Positions 35,001 to 44,176 of a stretch of DNA of 64,000 nucleotides are shown piece by piece (positions within the stretch are counted from its first letter, which is position 1; every line of letters begins with the position of its first letter). Under the pieces are notes generated by a model. That model worked only from the letters and a program-made list of their open reading frames with translations, did not search any database and was not told the origin of the DNA. The stretch is from the NCBI RefSeq assembly GCF_002688565.1, contig NZ_CP024011.1, positions 992,001 through 1,056,000 on the forward strand. Direction: 5' to 3'. The position numbers were made by a program, and so were the translations under genes. This DNA is from Acinetobacter sp. LoGeW2-3. Its GTDB lineage: Bacteria > Pseudomonadota > Gammaproteobacteria > Pseudomonadales > Moraxellaceae.

Positions 35001-36206
35001 TTACACTTTCGTGCGGCTCACCAGGAACAACATACATACTGCAGAGATCAGGATACATGGAATCGCTGCCGAGATTACCCCTGCTGCACCGAAGCCTGCT
35101 GTCAATAATTGACCTGCGATTGCAGGGCCAAGCATTGCGCCGATACGGCCAACCGCAGAAGCTACGCCTACACCTGTACCACGTACTTCTGTTGGATAAA
35201 CGATACTACCGAAGGCATAGAGTACGCCCTGACAGCCAATCACAAAGGCACCTGCTAATGCTGCTGCCATGTACATTTGCTCAAGTGAACTTGCTCCGTT
35301 CAGTGCCAATAGACCCGCCAGGATACCGCCGTACATCAAGATGATGACATAGGCTTTCTTCAAACGATCCGTCAGCATACCCAGGATAATCGTACCGATA
35401 GTCGCCGTTACCATGAAGTAGAACTGTGCAGTTGAACCATCTTTACGTGTGAAGCCCAATTCCATAAACAGTGATGGCAACCAGCTCAACATGATGTAAA
35501 CCACCATCAACGTGAAGAAGTAGCTCACCCAGATGCACAGCGTACGTAACAGGTTGTCAGAGTTAAACAGATCCTTGAATGAACCCTGTGGTGAGGTTAC
35601 ACGTTCTGCTGCGGTTTTGTTTTGAGTTTTTAGATATTCCTTAGACTCAGGCAGGCAGAGCATCATCAATGGAATCACGAAGATCGGAAGTAAACCACCC
35701 AAGTAGAATACGTTTTTCCAGTTCGCACCAAATTCAGTGGCAGCAATCAGTGACAGAATTGCTGCACCGACTGGCATACCACAATACATCAAGCCGACTG
35801 CACGACCACGGTTCTGTGGAGACACCGCTTCAGACGCCAGCGTAATCAAAATTGGCATCGCACCGCCAAGACCCGCACCTGCCAGGAAACGAACTGCCAG
35901 CAAGCTGTGGAAGCTGTTGACCCATACGGTACATAAAGTAAATAAGGCAAAGATGCCCGTTGACCAGATTAAGACTTTCTTACGGCCTATACGGTCCGCA
36001 AATCGACCGCCGACCAGTGCACCAGGCAATAAACCCAGAATCCCTGCACTAAAAAACACACCCAATTGCGAGCTATCGAGACCAAAATGCTCACGAATAC
36101 CCGCCGCTGCAATCCCTGCAGCCTGAATATCTAAGCCTTCAATCACGGCGATCAGGAAACAGATCCCAACCGTGATTATCGCGTGCTTATTGTCTGATTT
36201 TTCCAT
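35001..36206 (-). CDS. MFS transporter, aromatic acid:H+ symporter type (MhpT-like)
   Basis: A 401-residue permease with twelve predicted helices. EGLDIQAAGIAAAGI in helix 1 and GGRFADRIGRKKVL in the helix 2-3 loop are typical of the aromatic acid:H+ symporter family (PcaK, BenK, MhpT). No aromatic-degradation genes are adjacent, so the substrate is unknown. The ATG at 36206 has AAGGA at 7-nt spacing; an in-frame TTG at 36224 is rejected. Confidence 0.83.
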   Translation of the reverse strand: MEKSDNKHAIITVGICFLIAVIEGLDIQAAGIAAAGIREHFGLDSSQLGVFFSAGILGLLPGALVGGRFADRIGRKKVLIWSTGIFALFTLCTVWVNSFHSLLAVRFLAGAGLGGAMPILITLASEAVSPQNRGRAVGLMYCGMPVGAAILSLIAATEFGANWKNVFYLGGLLPIFVIPLMMLCLPESKEYLKTQNKTAAERVTSPQGSFKDLFNSDNLLRTLCIWVSYFFTLMVVYIMLSWLPSLFMELGFTRKDGSTAQFYFMVTATIGTIILGMLTDRLKKAYVIILMYGGILAGLLALNGASSLEQMYMAAALAGAFVIGCQGVLYAFGSIVYPTEVRGTGVGVASAVGRIGAMLGPAIAGQLLTAGFGAAGVISAAIPCILISAVCMLFLVSRTKV

Positions 36207-36922
36207 TGGAATATCCTTGTTCAATCAGCGTTCAAATAGAGCCGTCATCATCTATGAGACCGAGGTCGAATTTAACTAGCAATAAGTTGAACGTTTTGGT
36301 GGGATATCCCTAAACAGGGTGACGTTGTGTTGTTGTAGAGAGAACAGTCAGAAAGTCGCAAAAACAATTATTGTAATCGCTACAAAATTTCTGCCAAATG
36401 ATTTAAGGCTTACAGATCAGCTTAAAAAATCCAACATTCAATAAATATATGAAATTTCATTAATATCTAAAAAGAATTACTGCAATGGTTTTTATGCATT
36501 TTTAGTCATGATAATTCTTCTTACATTGATAAGTTTTAACTATTGGATAATCATTTATAAATCTTAACAAATCTTTTAACTATTTGAATTTTCAATATAA
36601 TCACCTAATTAAATAGTTATGTACCTAGTGATGAGCTAGAGTATTTAATTACCAAAATAAGTGAAAATACATCTCTCCCCTTATACTTTTACGAGAAGCT
36701 TCATCCTTTTATCACTTGCTTGTTGTTTCAGAGCTTTGTATAAAGAATTGAGTGGCTTTCAGCAAAGCATATTGTTCTTATGCTGCCGATCAGTCATAAT
36801 TTGCATACGCAATATTCAATTCAGCGCAAATGCATTGAATTTGCTACAAATCAAAATACAAACCCATCCCAATTTATGTTTTCTCATTCTCTTCGGATGG
36901 ACAAATAGGATAGTTTTTTAAA
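36207..36922. other. Long AT-rich gene-free region upstream of dapA
   Basis: About 700 nt without a supportable gene. It holds a perfect palindrome GGGATATCCC (36301-36310), about 95 nt upstream of the MFS gene, and two 14-nt direct repeats TTTTAACTATT(G/T)GA at 36534 and 36574, spaced exactly 40 nt. A GTG-started frame at 36661-36921 lacks a ribosome site and reads as low-complexity sequence. The dapA promoter must lie in the right-hand part. Confidence 0.5.
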
Positions 36923-37822
36923 ATGACTCAGCAAGCACAGACCATTCAGGGTTCCATTGTCGCAATCGTCACCCCCATGTTTGAAGATGGCAGCGTAGAT
37001 TGGAAGGGTCTCGAAAAGCTCGTTGAGTGGCACATTGCAGAGGGCACCAATAGCATCGTAGCCGTTGGAACAACCGGCGAAGCATCAACGCTGAGCATGA
37101 GCGAACACACGCAAGTGATCAAAGAAATCATTCGTGTTGCCAACAAACGTATTCCAATCATTGCAGGTACAGGTGCAAATTCAACCCATGAAGCGATTGA
37201 ACTGACCAAAGAAGCCAAAGAGCTTGGTGCAGATGCTGCACTTTTGGTGACGCCATATTACAACAAGCCAACTCAAGAAGGCCTGTATCAGCACTATAAA
37301 GCCATTGCTGAAGCGGTTGACCTACCTCAGATCTTGTACAACGTACCAGGCCGTACTGGTGTGGACATGTCAAACGAAACAGTCATTCGTCTAGCTGATA
37401 TCCCGCAAATCGTCGGCATTAAAGATGCTACAGGTGATGTTGAACGCGGTGCAGCACTGATCGCTGGCCTGCAAGGCAAAGACATGACTGTTTATTCAGG
37501 TGATGATGCAACAGCGTATCAACTGATGGCACATGGTGCGAAAGGTAATATTTCTGTGACCGCCAACGTAGCACCGAAAGTCATGAGCGAAGTGTGTGCC
37601 GCTGCCATTGCTGGTGATGCTGCGCGTGCTGAAGAAGTGAACACTCAGGTTGCAAATTTACACAATATTTTATTTTGCGAATCCAATCCAATTCCTGTGA
37701 AATGGGCACTCCATGACATGGGCCTTATCGGTACAGGTATACGCCTGCCGTTAACACCACTTGCAGAACAATATCGCGCTCCGCTTCATGAAGCACTTGC
37801 TGCAGCGGGCGTCACTAAATAA
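36923..37822 (+). CDS. dapA: 4-hydroxy-tetrahydrodipicolinate synthase
   Basis: Condenses pyruvate with aspartate semialdehyde for lysine and diaminopimelate. The 299-residue TIM barrel has GTTGE (49-53), PYYNKP (111-116), YNVPGRTG (139-146) and the Schiff-base Lys167 in GIKDATGD. All catalytic residues are present. ATG at 36923. The bamC-like and purC genes follow on the same strand, the order also found in E. coli relatives. Confidence 0.96.
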   Translation: MTQQAQTIQGSIVAIVTPMFEDGSVDWKGLEKLVEWHIAEGTNSIVAVGTTGEASTLSMSEHTQVIKEIIRVANKRIPIIAGTGANSTHEAIELTKEAKELGADAALLVTPYYNKPTQEGLYQHYKAIAEAVDLPQILYNVPGRTGVDMSNETVIRLADIPQIVGIKDATGDVERGAALIAGLQGKDMTVYSGDDATAYQLMAHGAKGNISVTANVAPKVMSEVCAAAIAGDAARAEEVNTQVANLHNILFCESNPIPVKWALHDMGLIGTGIRLPLTPLAEQYRAPLHEALAAAGVTK

Positions 37823-37834
37823 GAGCACAATACT

Positions 37835-38434
37835 ATGCAATTACGTTTAGGACTTATCCTTGCCCTTTCAGCAATCAGTTTAGCGGATTGTAGTACCTTT
37901 AAAAACGGGACTTTGGACTACAAAAACACAACCACGCTAGATCCTTTGCAATATCCGGAAGGTGCCATGGTTCGTCCTGCAACGCCATTGTATCCTGCTC
38001 CAACAGTAGATCCACTTGCGATTGAACATGCACCGAAGCTAGAAAATGAGCGTGGCAGCCGTTTTGCCCTGCCACGCCCTTCTGCTGAGCCAGTTCGTTC
38101 AACTCAAGCTGATGAAACTGTTACAGATATTACAGGAAAGCCACAGCTGGTGATGGACGGAAATCAAAATCCGTTGCTCAAAATTGATGGAAATGCTGCT
38201 ACAATATGGCAATACACTCTTGCCACGCTCAGCAGCCTTAACCATTCCATCGTTGGTCAAAGCAAAGATCGTTACCAAGTAACGATTCAGGTCGATCAAC
38301 AGACCTATGTTTTAAGACTCTCTCCTGCAGGTTCGAGTAACACCCTGGCTGTGTTTAATCCTGATAACAGTTTTGCCGATCGCGAAAAAGCAGCAGAACT
38401 GTTAAACCAGATTTACCAAAATTGGCCAGCCTAG
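37835..38434 (+). CDS. bamC: BamC/NlpB-like lipoprotein with an unusual lipobox
   Basis: A 199-residue exported protein in the bamC position, 12 nt after dapA and before purC. It has a disordered N-terminal half rich in Pro and a C-terminal domain (about 115-199) that would be the single helix-grip domain. E. coli BamC has two such domains and about 340 residues, so this is a short form. The putative lipobox is LAD-Cys19: Asp at -1 is atypical (Gly, Ala or Ser expected), so lipidation is uncertain. Assignment rests mainly on gene order. Confidence 0.65.
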   Translation: MQLRLGLILALSAISLADCSTFKNGTLDYKNTTTLDPLQYPEGAMVRPATPLYPAPTVDPLAIEHAPKLENERGSRFALPRPSAEPVRSTQADETVTDITGKPQLVMDGNQNPLLKIDGNAATIWQYTLATLSSLNHSIVGQSKDRYQVTIQVDQQTYVLRLSPAGSSNTLAVFNPDNSFADREKAAELLNQIYQNWPA

Positions 38435-38457
38435 ACATTTTCTAGGCATTTTTTTTT
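38429..38457 (+). terminator. Terminator overlapping the bamC stop, before purC
   Basis: GCCTAGA/TCTAGGC with a CATTT loop and a run of nine T's. The bamC TAG stop lies in the left arm, and purC starts only 16 nt after the T-run. It likely acts as an attenuator of read-through into purC. Confidence 0.85.
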
Positions 38458-38472
38458 GTAGAAGGTTCCCTC

Positions 38473-39192
38473 ATGTTAAAACAAACCTTGCTCTATACTG
38501 GTAAAGCGAAATCTGTCTATACAACAGACAGTGAAGACCACCTGATTTTAGTTTTTCGTGACGATGCGTCCGCATTCAATGGCGAAAAGATCGAACAACT
38601 GGATCGTAAAGGTAAGGTGAATAACCGTTTTAACGCCTTCATCATGGAAAAGTTAGCTGCTGCTGGCATCGAAACTCACTTTGAGAAGCTTTTAACACCA
38701 AACGAAGTTTTGGTTAAAAAACTCAAAATGATTCCAGTGGAATGTGTGGTACGTAACTATGCTGCAGGTTCTTTATGCCGTCGTCTTGGCGTAGAAGAAG
38801 GTAAAGAGTTAACTCCTCCTACATTCGAATTGTTCTTCAAAGATGATGCCCTTGGCGATCCAATGGTGAACGAATCTCAAGCGATTGCTTTAGGTTGGGC
38901 GACTGCTGAACAATTGGCAAAAATGAAAGAATTAACTTATCAAGTGAATGAAGTGCTTAAAGCATTATTCGAAGCGGGTAATATGCTTCTTGTTGACTTC
39001 AAACTTGAATTCGGTGTGTTCCACGACCGTATCGTATTGGGTGATGAATTCTCTCCAGACGGTTGCCGTCTATGGGACAAAGACACCAAGAAAAAACTTG
39101 ATAAAGACCGTTTCCGCCAAGGCCTAGGTGGTGTGGTTGAAGCATACGAAGAAGTTGCTGCACGTTTAGGTATTGAACTCGACAATATCTAA
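38473..39192 (+). CDS. purC: Phosphoribosylaminoimidazole-succinocarboxamide synthase
   Basis: Purine synthesis step adding aspartate to CAIR. The 239-residue protein has [11 protein letters not shown] at the N-terminus (ATP site), [25 protein letters not shown] and [12 protein letters not shown]. Length and motifs are normal. ATG at 38473 preceded by AAGG. The terminator just upstream suggests its level is set by read-through from dapA-bamC. Confidence 0.96.
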   Translation: MLKQTLLYTGKAKSVYTTDSEDHLILVFRDDASAFNGEKIEQLDRKGKVNNRFNAFIMEKLAAAGIETHFEKLLTPNEVLVKKLKMIPVECVVRNYAAGSLCRRLGVEEGKELTPPTFELFFKDDALGDPMVNESQAIALGWATAEQLAKMKELTYQVNEVLKALFEAGNMLLVDFKLEFGVFHDRIVLGDEFSPDGCRLWDKDTKKKLDKDRFRQGLGGVVEAYEEVAARLGIELDNI

Positions 39193-39211
39193 TCTGTAAT
39201 TCACGGATTCA

Positions 39212-39241
39212 AAAAAACCGGGCTGAATGGCCCGGTTTTTT
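39212..39241 (+). terminator. Terminator after purC
   Basis: ACCGGGC/GCCCGGT core with flanking A/T pairs, a 6-nt loop and a T-run. Confidence 0.92.
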
Positions 39242-39295
39242 ATTTGCCTTCCACACTCATCGAAAAAACAAATTTTATTGATGAAAATGACCGTT

Positions 39296-39324
39296 TTTAC
39301 ATCACTGATAAAAGCACTTAAAAT
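39296..39324 (+). promoter_or_regulatory. Promoter of the candidate sRNA
   Basis: -35 TTTACA (39296-39301), a 17-bp spacer, then -10 TAAAAT (39319-39324). The predicted start is about 39332. This is among the best sigma-70 matches in the window and does not precede any protein gene. Confidence 0.55.
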
Positions 39325-39331
39325 CATTTTC

Positions 39332-39467
39332 ATAGTAAGCAAGCTAGTCTAGATAAACGCTATATTAGCTATGCTTGCCAACCAGATTTTCCCTCTACCC
39401 TCTAGGATGTATCTCCCCAAGGACATCCTATTTTCAGCCCGATTCTCCCAGAACCGGGCCTTTTTTT
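39332..39467 (+). ncRNA. Candidate small RNA (about 136 nt)
   Basis: A free-standing unit: a good promoter, then a hairpin GCAAGCTAG (39339-39347) with CTATGCTTGC (one bulge), a hairpin GGATGT/ACATCC, and a terminator GCCCG-TTCT/AGAA-CGGGC ending in seven T's (39461-39467). No open reading frame fits between promoter and terminator. purC already has its own terminator, and rarA is on the other strand. I do not recognise it as tmRNA, RNase P, SRP or 6S RNA. Confidence 0.5.
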
Positions 39468-39553
39468 GCATGCTTTTCATGTCTCTAAATAGCGATGTGC
39501 TTATGACTGAGCTCCGCCTCAGTTAAGGGTATATTCCTTAGCAGAAAAGCCTA

Positions 39554-39584
39554 TAAAAAATGGACACCTATAATAGATATCCAT
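39554..39584 (-). terminator. Terminator after rarA
   Basis: On the minus strand ATGGATATCT pairs with AGGTGTCCAT (two G-U pairs), followed by T6. Confidence 0.75.
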
Positions 39585-39592
39585 CGAGAGTT

Positions 39593-40867
39593 TTATTGCT
39601 GCTGTTGCTGTAGTTGCCAGCGGCGTTGTTGTAGACGTTCCCCTTCAACTTCGCGCTTATTCCGTGCCGACTCATACAGCTTGGTACCTTTTAACTCAGG
39701 TGGTAAATACTCCTGTAGTACAAAGTGTTCCGGATAATTATGTGGATATAGGTAATCCACACCATAACCCTGCTCTTTCATCAGTTTGGTCGGTGCATTA
39801 CGTAAATGTAGCGGTACAGGCAGATTAGAAGTCTTATCTGCCAACTCCATAGCTTTGTTGATGGCTAGATAAGTACTGTTGCTCTTGGCGCTGGTAGCCA
39901 AATACACGGCACATTGTCCCAAAATAATCCGGCATTCCGGCATTCCGACTGCCTGAACGGAACGGAAGCATTCTCCGGCCAGCAATAATGCATTTGGATT
40001 GGAGTTGCCAATATCTTCAGAAGCAGCAATCAGCATACGGCGTGCGATAAAGACTGGATCTTCACCGCCTTTGAGCATGCGTGCCATCCAGTACAGCGCT
40101 GCATCCGGATCACTACCACGAATCGATTTGATAAAGGCAGAAACCAGATCATAGTGCTGCTCGCCAGACTTATCGTAGCGGGCAATATTCTGCTGGGCAA
40201 CCTTCACCACCACCGCATTGGTGATGATGTTTTCCATATCCGGTTCAAAGGTACTGGCAACTAGATCCAAAAGGTTCAATGCCTTACGTGCATCCCCAGC
40301 CGCAAACTGAATCAAGGCATCAAACTCTTCAATCTGGATATGACGTTCTTGCAGAAAAGTATCAGACTGAATTGCCTGAGTAAGTAGAGTTTCAATCGCC
40401 TCGGCACTCAAAGCATTTAGGCTATAGACCTGACAGCGTGACAGCAATGCACTGTTGACTTCAAAAGACGGATTTTCAGTGGTCGCGCCAATTAGAGTAA
40501 TCTTGCCCTTTTCGACCGCATTTAGCAGCGCATCCTGCTGGGACTTATTAAAGCGGTGAATCTCGTCAATAAACACTACTGGTGTCAGCAAATCACCACC
40601 GTCAGCAATCACTTCACGTAGCTCTTTTACTCCGGTATTTAAAGCAGACAGGCTGACAAAGGGCCGATCCACTGCCTGTGCCAATAAAAGTGCAATCGTG
40701 GTTTTGCCTACGCCGGGAGGACCCCAAAAAATGATAGACGGTAAATGTCCCTGATCAATCATCTGACGTAAAGGTGCATTTTCACCGAGCAGGTGATCCT
40801 GTCCAATAATTTCCCTGAGGTCACGTGGCCTCAAACGTTCAGGAAGAGGGATATGGCTGTCTGACAT
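39593..40867 (-). CDS. rarA: Replication-associated recombination protein A
   Basis: AAA+ ATPase of the clamp-loader type (RarA/MgsA) that acts at stalled replication forks. The 424-residue protein has Walker A GPPGVGKT (49-56), Walker B FIDEIHRF and sensor-1 [11 protein letters not shown]. The C-terminal tetramerisation part carries the [18 protein letters not shown] segment typical of RarA. The last residues are a glutamine run. ATG at 40867. Confidence 0.95.
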   Translation of the reverse strand: MSDSHIPLPERLRPRDLREIIGQDHLLGENAPLRQMIDQGHLPSIIFWGPPGVGKTTIALLLAQAVDRPFVSLSALNTGVKELREVIADGGDLLTPVVFIDEIHRFNKSQQDALLNAVEKGKITLIGATTENPSFEVNSALLSRCQVYSLNALSAEAIETLLTQAIQSDTFLQERHIQIEEFDALIQFAAGDARKALNLLDLVASTFEPDMENIITNAVVVKVAQQNIARYDKSGEQHYDLVSAFIKSIRGSDPDAALYWMARMLKGGEDPVFIARRMLIAASEDIGNSNPNALLLAGECFRSVQAVGMPECRIILGQCAVYLATSAKSNSTYLAINKAMELADKTSNLPVPLHLRNAPTKLMKEQGYGVDYLYPHNYPEHFVLQEYLPPELKGTKLYESARNKREVEGERLQQRRWQLQQQQQ

Positions 40868-41131
40868 TTTATAATGGGCTCACTTTTAATCTATCTGCAT
40901 TCTAGCATTAGCTGTTTTTAATTCCGAATATGAAGTTTGTCTAGCTTCAGTGTCTGTACCGACGTATGACAATGTTTTTTATCATTTCAAGTGAATTAGA
41001 CCTTGCATCTTCATACAAATTTGATCATATTCTTTTTAGATCAGCTAGAGCTGAATAAATGTTCTTTTATTCTAATAATAGATAAGTGGGTCCGAGGTTG
41101 GATCAAATAAAACCTCTGTATCGGTGAATAC

Positions 41132-43267
41132 ATGGAATTTGATAAGCAGAATTTGGACGCTTTTGCCCGGTTTGAATCACCGGAGTCTTTACATTCAGAT
41201 ACCTTTAGGTCGACTACTGGTCCAGAGCTGTCACGTATCCAGCATTTTGCCGATGCCCTCCCTCATCCCATGTGGTTGCAGACCCGTGATGAAGTCGAAT
41301 ATTTCAATACGGCGATGAAAGACTATCTCGGGATTGACCTGAATGAGTATGGCCGGGAACACTGGCAACAGTTTATTCATCCTGAAGATTTAGCCAATTT
41401 CATTAATGAATGGCACACTGCACTCAATAAACGTCAAAATGCAGAAATCCAATGCCGGATCCAGAAACCGGATCACTCTTATCACATGTGTCTGCTGAGC
41501 ATGAAGTTTCATCATGAAGCACATAGCCTGCTGCATTGGGCCATCACCCTAACCGATATACATGACTATTTTGAAATCCAGCAACAGCTGTCACAGATGA
41601 TTGCGGCTCAAAAGAACATGCTGGATGCGAGCCTGGACTGTATCAAAATCATGACACCAGAGGGCAAACTGAGTCATGTGAATCGTTCTGGTCGGCAGGC
41701 TTTGGGACTGTCTGAAACTGAACAGCAGTTTGGCATGTCCTGGCTAAATCTATTGCCTGCTGAAGTCCGTCCATCTGGCAGACGCGCACTCAAACGTGCT
41801 GCCCAAGGGATGAACGCCCGTTTTGCAGGTATCAGCCAGTTAGAAGGTCAAGCGCCAGAGTATTGGGATAACCTACTCACGCCGATGGTGGATGAGCAAA
41901 ATATAACTCGGCAGATCCTATGCGTTTCACGCAATATCAGCCAACAGAAACATGTAGAAACTCAGCTTAAAGCAGTTACAGAAATTGATGAGCTGACTGG
42001 ACTGTATAATCGCCGTACCTTCTACAAACAGTTTAAACGTACCCTATTTAAAGCTCGACAGCAGCAGAGCCAGGTCGGACTACTATTAATCGACCTGGAC
42101 TATTTCAAGCATATTAATGACACCTTAGGACATATTGCTGGTGACCATCTTCTGCATGTGTTAGGTGAGCGTTTCCAGAAAAACCTGGGTCCTGAAGCTA
42201 TTGTCTCCCGTTTAGGCGGTGATGAATTTGCCGTACTGGTGCAAAACCTTGAGCATGAATCTCAGCTGTTAGAAGTGGCTAAAAAAGTCAGCCAACAGAT
42301 GGAAATGCCGATCAGTTATGCTGGCAGGACTATTAATAGCGGAATCAGTGTAGGTGGTGCAATTTATCCACGCGATGCTATCAACAGCTCCAATTTACTG
42401 AAATGTGCCGATATCGCGCTGAATGACTTAAAAAACAGTGGTCGTGGTGGTATCCGGATGTTCAGTCAGGAAATGTTTGAGTCACTGGACAAGATGACCC
42501 GTCAGCTAATCCTGGCACGGAAGATTATCAATTCAAATCAGATTATTCCTTACTATCAACCTAAAGTTCGTCTGTCTGATGGTGCTGTAATTGGTTTTGA
42601 AGCATTGCTGCGCTGGAAGGATCAACACCATCAGGTTCAGCTACCTTCGCATATTTTCTGTGCTTTTCAGGACTATGAACTGGCTTCACGCATCAGTGAA
42701 ACCATGCAACTCAAAGTCTTTGAAGATATGACGCGCTGGCAGGAACAAGGCTTAGAAATTTTGCCGATCTCGATCAATGCCGCACCGGTCGAATTTTTAC
42801 GTGATGATTATGCTGAAAAGCTGTTAGAACGCTTGTCGCGCTTTGATATTCCAGCGGATAAAGTCGAATTAGAAATTACCGAGCAAAGCCTCTCAGAACG
42901 TGGTGCCAATTATGTAATCCGTGCACTCAACCTGTTAAAACAGGCGGGTATCCATATTTCTCTGGATGACTTCGGAACGGGGCATTCTTCCTTGACCCGC
43001 TTGCAGGAATATCCGGTGGACTGCATCAAGATCGACCGTAACTTTGTGGAACGTCTGAATACTGATCCATCTGCATTAGCGATTGTCAAAGCCATTACGC
43101 AGATTGGTTTTAGTATTGAACTTGATGTACTGGTGGAAGGCATTGAAAATACTGAACAGCTCTCAACCCTGATCAATTGTGACTGCCAGATCGGACAAGG
43201 TTTCTATTTCTATCGACCGATGGCAGGCAGTGCCGCACAGGAATTACTGCATAGCACCATGTGTTAG
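41132..43267 (+). CDS. PAS-PAS-GGDEF-EAL cyclic-di-GMP protein
   Basis: A 711-residue cytoplasmic signalling protein. Order: PAS-like domain (about 40-150), second PAS (about 165-270), GGDEF (about 277-445) with RLGGDEF intact near 361, and EAL (about 455-705) with FEALLRW near 489. The EAL part keeps ELEITE, DDFGTG, IKIDR and LVEGIEN, so the phosphodiesterase should be active. No RxxD inhibition site precedes GGDEF. No membrane helix. Both activities look possible; the net effect cannot be predicted. Monocistronic. Confidence 0.9.
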   Translation: MEFDKQNLDAFARFESPESLHSDTFRSTTGPELSRIQHFADALPHPMWLQTRDEVEYFNTAMKDYLGIDLNEYGREHWQQFIHPEDLANFINEWHTALNKRQNAEIQCRIQKPDHSYHMCLLSMKFHHEAHSLLHWAITLTDIHDYFEIQQQLSQMIAAQKNMLDASLDCIKIMTPEGKLSHVNRSGRQALGLSETEQQFGMSWLNLLPAEVRPSGRRALKRAAQGMNARFAGISQLEGQAPEYWDNLLTPMVDEQNITRQILCVSRNISQQKHVETQLKAVTEIDELTGLYNRRTFYKQFKRTLFKARQQQSQVGLLLIDLDYFKHINDTLGHIAGDHLLHVLGERFQKNLGPEAIVSRLGGDEFAVLVQNLEHESQLLEVAKKVSQQMEMPISYAGRTINSGISVGGAIYPRDAINSSNLLKCADIALNDLKNSGRGGIRMFSQEMFESLDKMTRQLILARKIINSNQIIPYYQPKVRLSDGAVIGFEALLRWKDQHHQVQLPSHIFCAFQDYELASRISETMQLKVFEDMTRWQEQGLEILPISINAAPVEFLRDDYAEKLLERLSRFDIPADKVELEITEQSLSERGANYVIRALNLLKQAGIHISLDDFGTGHSSLTRLQEYPVDCIKIDRNFVERLNTDPSALAIVKAITQIGFSIELDVLVEGIENTEQLSTLINCDCQIGQGFYFYRPMAGSAAQELLHSTMC

Positions 43268-43277
43268 AGAAAAAGTT

Positions 43278-43730
43278 CTAGCGCACCCAGCGCACAATAT
43301 GATCTTCCATTTCTTCTTCATCCACTTCTAATTCACTCAGACAGCGACCCGCAGCAGACTTGCGCGCTTTAATCACACTTTCACGTGAACCGCTAATCAA
43401 GTAATGCCAAGACGGCAAGTGCTTGCCTTCTGCTACCCGGCGATAGGCACAGCTGGATGGTAACCAGTGAATCGTTGCCAGTTTTTCAGGCGTAAGCTGA
43501 ATACAATCCGGAACGAATTGTAAACGGTTCGGATAATCCGAACAGCGTGCCGTTTGACAGTCAAGCAGCTTACAGGCGACTCGCGTATAAGTCACTTCCT
43601 GAGTATCTTCATCTTCGAATTTAATCAGACAGCAGAGCCCGCAGCCATCACACAGTGCCTCCCACTCCTGAGGTTTCAGCTCAGTCAGGGCATAGTGTTT
43701 CCAGAATTTAGGACGCAAAGTATCAGTCAT
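43278..43730 (-). CDS. ycgN: YcgN family cysteine-cluster protein
   Basis: A 150-residue protein of UPF0260 (YcgN) with the N-terminal cluster CDGCGLCC (about 28-35) followed by CKLLDCQTARCSDYPNR. The conserved cysteines suggest metal or Fe-S binding. The family is uncharacterised. ATG at 43730. Convergent with the GGDEF/EAL gene, 10 nt apart, with no terminator visible. Confidence 0.9.
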   Translation of the reverse strand: MTDTLRPKFWKHYALTELKPQEWEALCDGCGLCCLIKFEDEDTQEVTYTRVACKLLDCQTARCSDYPNRLQFVPDCIQLTPEKLATIHWLPSSCAYRRVAEGKHLPSWHYLISGSRESVIKARKSAAGRCLSELEVDEEEMEDHIVRWVR

Positions 43731-43923
43731 AACAGAAGGCAGAGATGAGGCAGGAGAAATCTATTATAGCAGCCCTGTACAAAACAAACGTACTGTAAGC
43801 GTCTGATAACTATACTCACACGAATGCTAAGGTCTAGATACATCACCAACAAAAGACGAACAGTTTGAAGGGGTTATTGTCCCTATACTGATTTTGAGAA
43901 TAAAAACACATGGAGATTCAAAG

Positions 43924-44082
43924 ATGTTTCGTTGGGCTATTATATTCGCTGTTATTGCGTTGATTGCCAGTTTACTCGGTTTTGGTGGAGTAGCAGGTCT
44001 ATCTAAAGATTTCGCGATTATTTTGTTAGTAATTGCGGTTATTCTTGCAATTGTTGGCTTCTTGTCCCGCGGTAAGGTCTAG
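43924..44082 (+). CDS. DUF1328 small membrane protein (YtjA family)
   Basis: A 52-residue protein with two short hydrophobic helices (about 4-21 and 28-46) and the family pattern [22 protein letters not shown]. These proteins are often induced in stationary phase or envelope stress, but their function is unknown. The ATG at 43924 has GGAG upstream; the longer frame from 43894 lacks a ribosome site. Confidence 0.87.
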   Translation: MFRWAIIFAVIALIASLLGFGGVAGLSKDFAIILLVIAVILAIVGFLSRGKV

Positions 44083-44134
44083 AGTAACGGATCTGATCCG
44101 AGACTCAAACCCATCTACCGATGGAATAGAAACT

Positions 44135-44167
44135 AAAAAAATAAGAGCTCAACGGCTCTTATTTTTT
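44135..44167. terminator. Bidirectional terminator
   Basis: AAAATAAGAGC/GCTCTTATTTT with a 6-nt loop between the DUF1328 gene and murJ. Confidence 0.9.
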
Positions 44168-44176
44168 GCATGAATT

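Noticed and set aside
36301..36310. GGGATATCCC palindrome as an MFS operator
   Set aside because: A 10-bp palindrome alone is weak evidence; mentioned only within the gene-free region entry.
36661..36921. 86-residue frame upstream of dapA
   Set aside because: GTG start without a ribosome site, low-complexity composition and no recognisable domain; it fills an AT-rich promoter region.
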